A stretch of 64,000 nt of DNA from Cristatella mucedo (lineage: Eukaryota > Bryozoa > Phylactolaemata > Cristatellidae), in assembly GCA_009760855.2 (NCBI GenBank), contig WPIO01000171.1, forward strand, positions 278,501-342,500, written 5' to 3'. The notes beneath the pieces were generated by a model. That model searched no databases, was not told where the DNA came from, and worked only from the letters and a program-made list of their open reading frames with translations. Positions 1-64,000 of the stretch are shown here, piece after piece (the stretch's first letter is position 1; each line of letters begins with the position of its first letter). The translations under genes and the position numbers were made by a program.

Positions 1-475
1 ATGAAAACTGTGGGCACGGTCTCCAAAGGATTTGAGGTGTACGAGGTATAGGTAAACTGTTGGATTCCGAAAAGCAAGTGGTACAATGCTTAGCCTGGTG
101 GGGGAGTAGATATGAGAGGTAGGCTGGAGCCAAAAAATGAAGTGACCTAAAAGTGAGTGACAAAGCCTTGAAGTCGATCCGTTGCTTGACTGGTAGCCAG
201 TGCAGGTCGGTGAGAAGTGGTGAGATGTGGCCACTGCTATGCTCACGACAGACAAGCCTAGCTGCATAGTTCTGCACAAGCTGTAAGCACCTGGTTGTAC
301 AGGCCGATAGACCAGCAAGGAATGAGTTACAGAAGTCAAGACGGGATGTCACAAATGCATGGACCAACTTAGATGTGGTATCCCTGTCTAAACAAGCTCA
401 AATTTTACCACAGTTATGTAGTTGAAAGTAGGCATACTAGATTGTGGAGCTCGTGTAGTCGGCCATGCAACATGG
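1..475 (-). mobile_element. LINE-A fragment, 3' part of ORF2
   Basis: The reverse strand reads pieces of the C-terminal half of a CR1/L2-type ORF2: a segment like LKSFGDRA near position 40, QRIDFKALSLTF near 180 and SRLDFCNSFLAG near 320. The frame is broken by stops, so this is a dead copy. It runs off the left edge of the window. Confidence 0.75.
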
Positions 476-479
476 CTCG

Positions 480-1540
480 TGATGCGACTCCTTTTGCAGT
501 TGCATTTTTTGCTCGTTGCCTCATGACATGATTTCAACGTGAAGAGCTCATAGTGTCTCCTATACAGGGACTCTCATGAAACGCTTCGAGGATTTCGCTT
601 GCCACATTGTCGGCTATGCCTTTCAAAGCAATGAAAAATCCATGCCTACGACTGGTTATTTTCACAGTCTTGCCTCTAGCTTGGCGAAGACGTAGATCTG
701 TTCTTAACTTCTCTGCCTTCATTCAGTCTTTCATTAATCTTGGATGACCACACAAGCCTTGGTGACGTGACGTATGCACCAAACACTGAAGCAAGACTGA
801 AACAGGGCTGACGCCAAACCATGTACAAGAGCGACTTTAGGATGCTCTGCAAATGTTTTATTATTATTGCCATCGTAATATTAGGCTTCATATTCACCAT
901 GTTACACAAGTCGAAGATAGTCCAATTATTAACCCTTTCAGTATGAGTTGAATAGCAGATGCTCCAGATTCCCCTCTCGTGCAGGCATTTGGACTGACTT
1001 CTCATGTGTGAATAATCTTGACAGCAGCTGCGTTCAGCTGACCTGCATGCACTGGAAACTACTTACGATTTGTTAGCAGTGCTTCGCACCAGCTTCTATG
1101 AGTATCCCAGCACTTGTCGCGAGGCTGTGGGGGGGGGTCTAGCACCAGCTATTTACAGTGCACTGTCTAGATAGACATCGTCCACCAGCGATTCCATGCA
1201 CTCTGCACAACACAAATCCGGCTGGAAGCTCAGCTGCATACTTCTTTCTTGCCTGCACGTGCTTTCACCTGTAACCGGATTCCACCAGTGACCAGTACTC
1301 AGAGGCCTCTCGTGGTACCATTCCAGGATGCCATTGCTCTGCACTGATCTGCAGCTGCTGATAGGCAGCTGCAACGATGCTGATTGCAAGTGAAATGGGT
1401 GGCAGATAGCATGCGTTCGTAGCTGAATGCAAGCTCAGGATGCACTAGGCAGGATGCACTAGGCATAAGCAGACGGTCGAAGGCCATCAGTAAATGTCCT
1501 TCCGGTTCCTTCGGGTTTGCATTGACCTAAATAATATAAA
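480..1540. other. Unassigned flank
   Basis: About 1 kb without a supported gene. Short open frames on the minus strand show no domain and no convincing splice pair. Direct repeat of CAGGATGCACTAGGC near 1437-1465. Nothing else recognised. Confidence 0.5.
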
Positions 1541-1672
1541 TAATTCACTTGTTTAGTGCTCCAAGAGAACTTAATCTCTATTCAGGTGCTTCACATATGC
1601 CTCGGGGCTCGAGCCACAACCTCAGCCAGATCTTGGTCCGGGTGAGCACCTTAACCACTGGACCAAACCAAC
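1541..1672 (-). mobile_element. SINE-2 copy
   Basis: On the reverse strand a tRNA-like head (TTGGTCCAGTGGTTAAGG, A box region; GGCTCGAGCC, B box region) is followed by a LINE-A-like tail (GAATAGAGATTAAGTTCTC). It matches copies at 25 kb, 55.5 kb and 63.6 kb. Confidence 0.8.
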
Positions 1673-1852
1673 ACGACGAATGTGCTGGTATTTACATTTA
1701 AAAGTCTGCAGCTTTATCATTAGCGAAATGCTATAACATGGCACAAGCAGACATACTTGACGAGTTTGCAGCTCTTACTGAGCACATTTATTATTATTCG
1801 TGGTGTGTATATATTTCTATAGAATTCATTAGTTAATATAATTCATATATCT

Positions 1853-2170
1853 CATAATAATAATAATAATGCATTTGATACTGCACCCTCATAGAACTAG
1901 ATCTCTTTCTAGGCACTTTGCATTTGCTACAAAGTAAGCAGGATTGAATGGTTAGTGGTAGTATGCTGAATAAACAACAAGAATAACATGGTTAGGGGTG
2001 ACATGCACAGGGTCAGCATGCAAGTGGCAGCATGCACAGCGGCAGCACACATAAGCATGTAAAGAACGAATCACATGGACCCACTTAAAGCTGTGATAAA
2101 TGGATTCATTTTTAGGTTCTTTTTAAATGTGAACAAGTCAGGAGATGTCGTGACACAACTCATGAGACCA
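1853..2170 (-). mobile_element. LINE-A 3' end with (ATT)n tail
   Basis: Reverse strand carries the family's 3' untranslated region, rich in short CATGCTGACAC/GCATGCTGCCAC motifs, then the AAAGAGAT...TTCT tail and (ATT)n. The copy is heavily 5'-truncated. Confidence 0.8.
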
Positions 2171-2202
2171 TATAATTAATTTGTCTGGCACCCAAGAAGA
2201 AC

Positions 2203-2204
2203 TT

Positions 2205-2238
<34 letters not shown>

Positions 2239-2402
2239 CTCTCTCTCTCTCTTTCTCTCTATCTATCTATATATCTATCTATCTATCTCACAGCTATCTC
2301 TATCTATCTCATAGCTATATCTATCTATCTCTCTCTCTCTCTCTCACCCTCTCTCTCACACACTCACTCACTCACTCACTTTCTCTCTCTCTCTCTCTCT
2401 CT
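2203..2402. repeat. (CT)n with CTAT and CTCA interruptions
   Basis: Compound pyrimidine-rich microsatellite on the plus strand: CT units, then CTAT, ACTC and CT again. Its SLSLSL open frame is an artefact. Confidence 0.95.
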
Positions 2403-2404
2403 CC

Positions 2405-2492
2405 CCTGGTGCCTAACACATGCCAAAGAACTAGAGTCCATGACCTTGGTTGTTAAAACGAGTACCTTAATCCTTGGCCAAACCAAGGGTTT
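2405..2492 (-). mobile_element. SINE-2 head fragment
   Basis: Reverse strand shows the tRNA-like head (TTGGTTTGGCCAAGGATTAAGG, GACTCTAG) without the LINE-like tail. Diverged; it abuts the CT array. Confidence 0.5.
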
Positions 2493-2673
2493 TTATAAGG
2501 GAGACTTTAGTTCGTGTGCGTTTGTCCATTCACTCCGAGTTCCAAAAGCATCCCAGAAACTTGACAACCGGCAGTTATTTCTGTCATGCCTGAGATTCTG
2601 CACTGCAAATCATTGACAACCTGCTGCCAGCTGTTAGAAACAGCAACGTGTGACTTGGTTTGCTCTGCTGCAG

Positions 2674-61457
<58,784 letters not shown>

Positions 61458-61701
61458 GTAGAGCTGATTGATGCCGGTGCTTGTGTGGGCCATCTACGAG
61501 GAATGCACCAGATCGCAGCAAGTTCCTGGTCCAGGTCGAATCCGGCTGAGTGCAGCTCGGGTGCAGATCCCTCTCTCACCAATTTGTCGTTGCACGTGAA
61601 CGTGGTCATAGTACTATTTTTTGTTTCTCGAATATCGGAAGACCTTCAGGTCTTTCGAGTTGAGAAACTGCTTGCACATAGGTGCATTCGCGAGATCACT
61701 T

Positions 61702-61702
61702 T

Positions 61703-61733
<31 letters not shown>

Positions 61734-61734
61734 G

Positions 61735-61821
<87 letters not shown>
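61702..61821. repeat. (CT)n then (TA)n
   Basis: CT with few interruptions at 61702-61776, then TA to 61821. Begins 244 nt after the E19 donor. Confidence 0.95.
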
Positions 61822-61823
<2 letters not shown>

Positions 61824-61877
61824 CTCTCTCTTTCTTGTATTAGAGATGCACTCGTATGAGTGGCACTCCGACCTCTA

Positions 61878-62114
61878 GTGGTGAGAAGGTGGTTGGTGTT
61901 TTCCTAGTGCCTCTCGACTGGACCAGCTGATAAGGTTAGCAGGTCGTGGTCTTTTCTAGTTTGCTCGGCTGTAAAGCTAGGTCAGTGTCGATAGCAGATG
62001 CTGCTCACTTACAAGCACTTTTATTCCTCTGCTCTACCTTTGATTGTAGTTACTCTCACCCGCCCTGGCGTTGCTGCACCTGCTATTCTGCAGCCGTGGT
62101 GCACAAATATGAGT

Positions 62115-62146
<32 letters not shown>

Positions 62147-62905
62147 CGAATCTTTGCGAGTATGACACTGAGTGCCACTGATGCCCACATGCTGACCGAT
62201 GATACCGCAGCATGAAAAGCGCATAGTAATATCCTGCACATACTTGCTTATGTGTGTGTGTGGGCGCGTGTGCGTGTGCGCATGACTTTGTGCATCCATA
62301 CGTGTGTGTGTGCACCTGCCCACGAAAAGCACATAGTTGCATGGTGCACATGGTCGCTTATGTGTGTGTATGTGTGTGTGTGTGCGCGTGAGAGAGAGAG
62401 AGAGAGAGAGAAAACGCATAGCACATGTGCCTGCGGGTATGCATACATATATTTGCATGTGTGTGCGCGTGTGTGTGTGCACATGCGTGTGTGGATGTGC
62501 AGGCAGACATGCATCTGTACAAAGTGTTTGCGCAATCTCTCTTACTCGCTGCTTTGTCCATTTTTAGTCTTCGCCCTCCTGGTCATAGTACTTTGCTAGC
62601 CCCTTGGCATGCTCCGTCGTACTCATGAGGCAGTTGATGAGTTGATGCGATACATTTTTCAGCAGCCTGCTGGGATAGATCTGGCTCGCCGGCTAACCCC
62701 CTTTGCTTGACCTTTTAAATGGGAAGCCTTGTATACCTCTGTCACGGCTGCCTGTCAATCCTGGGGCAGCCGTTTCTGCTTTTGTAAATCTCAGCAGCAG
62801 TTAGCTCAATCACCATAATGCCATTGAATGACATTGACCAAGTCGACCTTCGATCCTTGATCTGCTTGCTGCTGCGGACTCCACAGATTGGACGAGAGCT
62901 AGAGT

Positions 62906-62912
<7 letters not shown>
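61878..62912 (+). other. Intron or flank with GT/GA-rich patches
   Basis: (GA)n at 62115-62142 and 62391-62411, GT-rich stretches at 62250-62395 and 62455-62500. No third SH3 exon seen. Confidence 0.45.
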
Positions 62913-62994
<82 letters not shown>

Positions 62995-63005
62995 CACACA
63001 CACAC
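62913..63005. repeat. (CA)n array
   Basis: About 46 CA units; followed by GCAT repeats at 63035-63052. Confidence 0.95.
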
Positions 63006-63606
63006 TCTACATACACACGCACACTCTCTCTCGTATGCATGCATGCATGCATTTGTGTATGCATGCTCCAACATACTTCTTCCCTATGCTATAGTGCAGT
63101 CATTCACTTATGACATTCACTTATCACATTACTTATGGCAATCGTTCTCTATTTTGTGACACCGTTTCGTCATGCTGAGGCAAACGAAGAAGAAACCATA
63201 TTGAACTAATCATGCATACCATGCTGCCCCTACTGAATCGGTTTAAAAATAAATATACGGCTAGGGTGTACGGGGGTGGGAGGCTTGTCCGAGCCCAATC
63301 CGTTCTTTCTGGGTTCCAATCAGCAATAGCATGTCTGCAGCTGTTATAAGCAGTGAGGACTACGAATTGTTCCCCATTATCTGTTGAAGCTTGCTCACTT
63401 ACATATTGGGGGTCAAGGATCAAGTGACGAAGAAAATAACCAAAAAAGACTACCTTTACAGTGAGCATTGGATGTGAGCAAAGTGGCTTTTCCAGCAACG
63501 ACTACACCTTTTGTATACCGTAATCTGATTAATCTAATACAGCATGACAGGGTAAATGGTTGGTCCTCCGAGAATAAAGCATCATACAGCAATAATGTAA
63601 AAGCAT
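63006..63606 (+). other. Flank, nothing recognised
   Basis: Small open frames on the minus strand at 63133-63628 lack domains. Confidence 0.4.
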
Positions 63607-63733
63607 AATTCATTTGTATAGCATCCAAAGAGAACTTAAACTCTATTCAGGCGTTTCACATATGCCACGGGGCTCGAGCCCACGGCCAGACCTTGATCGG
63701 GGCGAACGCCTTAACCACTGGGCTAAACCAGCG
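63607..63733 (-). mobile_element. SINE-2 copy
   Basis: Reverse strand: GGTTTAGCCCAGTGGTTAAG head, GGGCTCGAGCC B-box region, GAATAGAGTTTAAGTTCTC tail and TACAAATGAATTAT end. Confidence 0.85.
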
Positions 63734-64000
63734 AGGCACTATGGCAGAGCCAGGAGAAGCAGGGGGCAACCTTACAGGGGGCAGCGACCTGGGCTGCCCC
63801 TATTCCTGTGACCATTAGCAACGAGGAAATTATGTCCTACTTCTATTCGAGAGCAATCGTCGTGCTCGCGTCGAATAAGCAATATGATTTTGCACTACGA
63901 CTTTTTGCTTATTGCCCGGTGTAGCCCCTACATGAAAATCTTGCAGGTCTTGCCCCCTACGTGAAAATTTTGCAGACTGGCTCCCCCATTCCTAGATTTT
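63734..64000 (+). other. Right edge, nothing recognised
   Basis: Contains a diverged duplication of CCCCTACGTGAAAATTTTGCAG (63926 and 63954). No exon of the SORBS gene recognised. Confidence 0.4.

Overview
The window is animal nuclear DNA. Coding sequence is split into short GC-rich exons with GT/AG borders, separated by kilobase introns full of microsatellites, CR1/L2-type LINEs and tRNA-derived SINEs. There are no bacterial-style operons. The exact organism cannot be read from the sequence. The repeat types fit an invertebrate, perhaps a lophotrochozoan or flatworm, but that is a guess.

The main content is one plus-strand gene of the sorbin/SH3 family (SORBS; CAP/ponsin, ArgBP2, vinexin), an adaptor that links actin, vinculin and signalling proteins at adhesions and muscle Z-discs. 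The SoHo exon is at 38708-38780. A charged helical segment is at 44236-47792. The first SH3 domain is split over 50037-50276 and 50461-50578, and the second over 52505-52618 and 57160-57283. Upstream, from about 2.7 to 36.8 kb, lie Ser/Ala/Gln/Pro-rich exons whose splice phases join in a continuous chain (1-1-1-1-1-1-0-1-1-0/1). They carry short motifs (YRPVQF, GARLFAERKHR, LPPPAVPPKPRL) that resemble Z-disc and SH3-ligand motifs. Whether this upstream half belongs to the same transcript is inferred from phase only. The first exon, at least one exon between 38.8 and 43.3 kb, one or more after 57.3 kb and the expected third SH3 domain were not found, so the gene probably runs past the right edge.

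Everything else is intron or flank. LINE family A ends in an AAAGAGATTAAGTTCTC-type tail plus (ATT)n. LINE family B ends in (ACATT)n. A third, more diverged LINE lies at 48.5-49.4 kb. SINE-1 has a perfect tRNA B box. SINE-2 is also tRNA-like but shares the tail of LINE-A, so LINE-A probably moves it. One hAT transposase relic lies at 51.3-51.8 kb. Long (CT)n, (GT)n and (AT)n arrays are frequent. In at least eight introns a sense-strand CT or GT array starts 67-320 nt after the 5' splice site, which may matter for splicing.

No RNA genes, CRISPR arrays, viral genes or complete transposon genes were recognised. Most long open frames here are microsatellite translations (SLSL, YIYI, VCVC, THTH) and are not genes.
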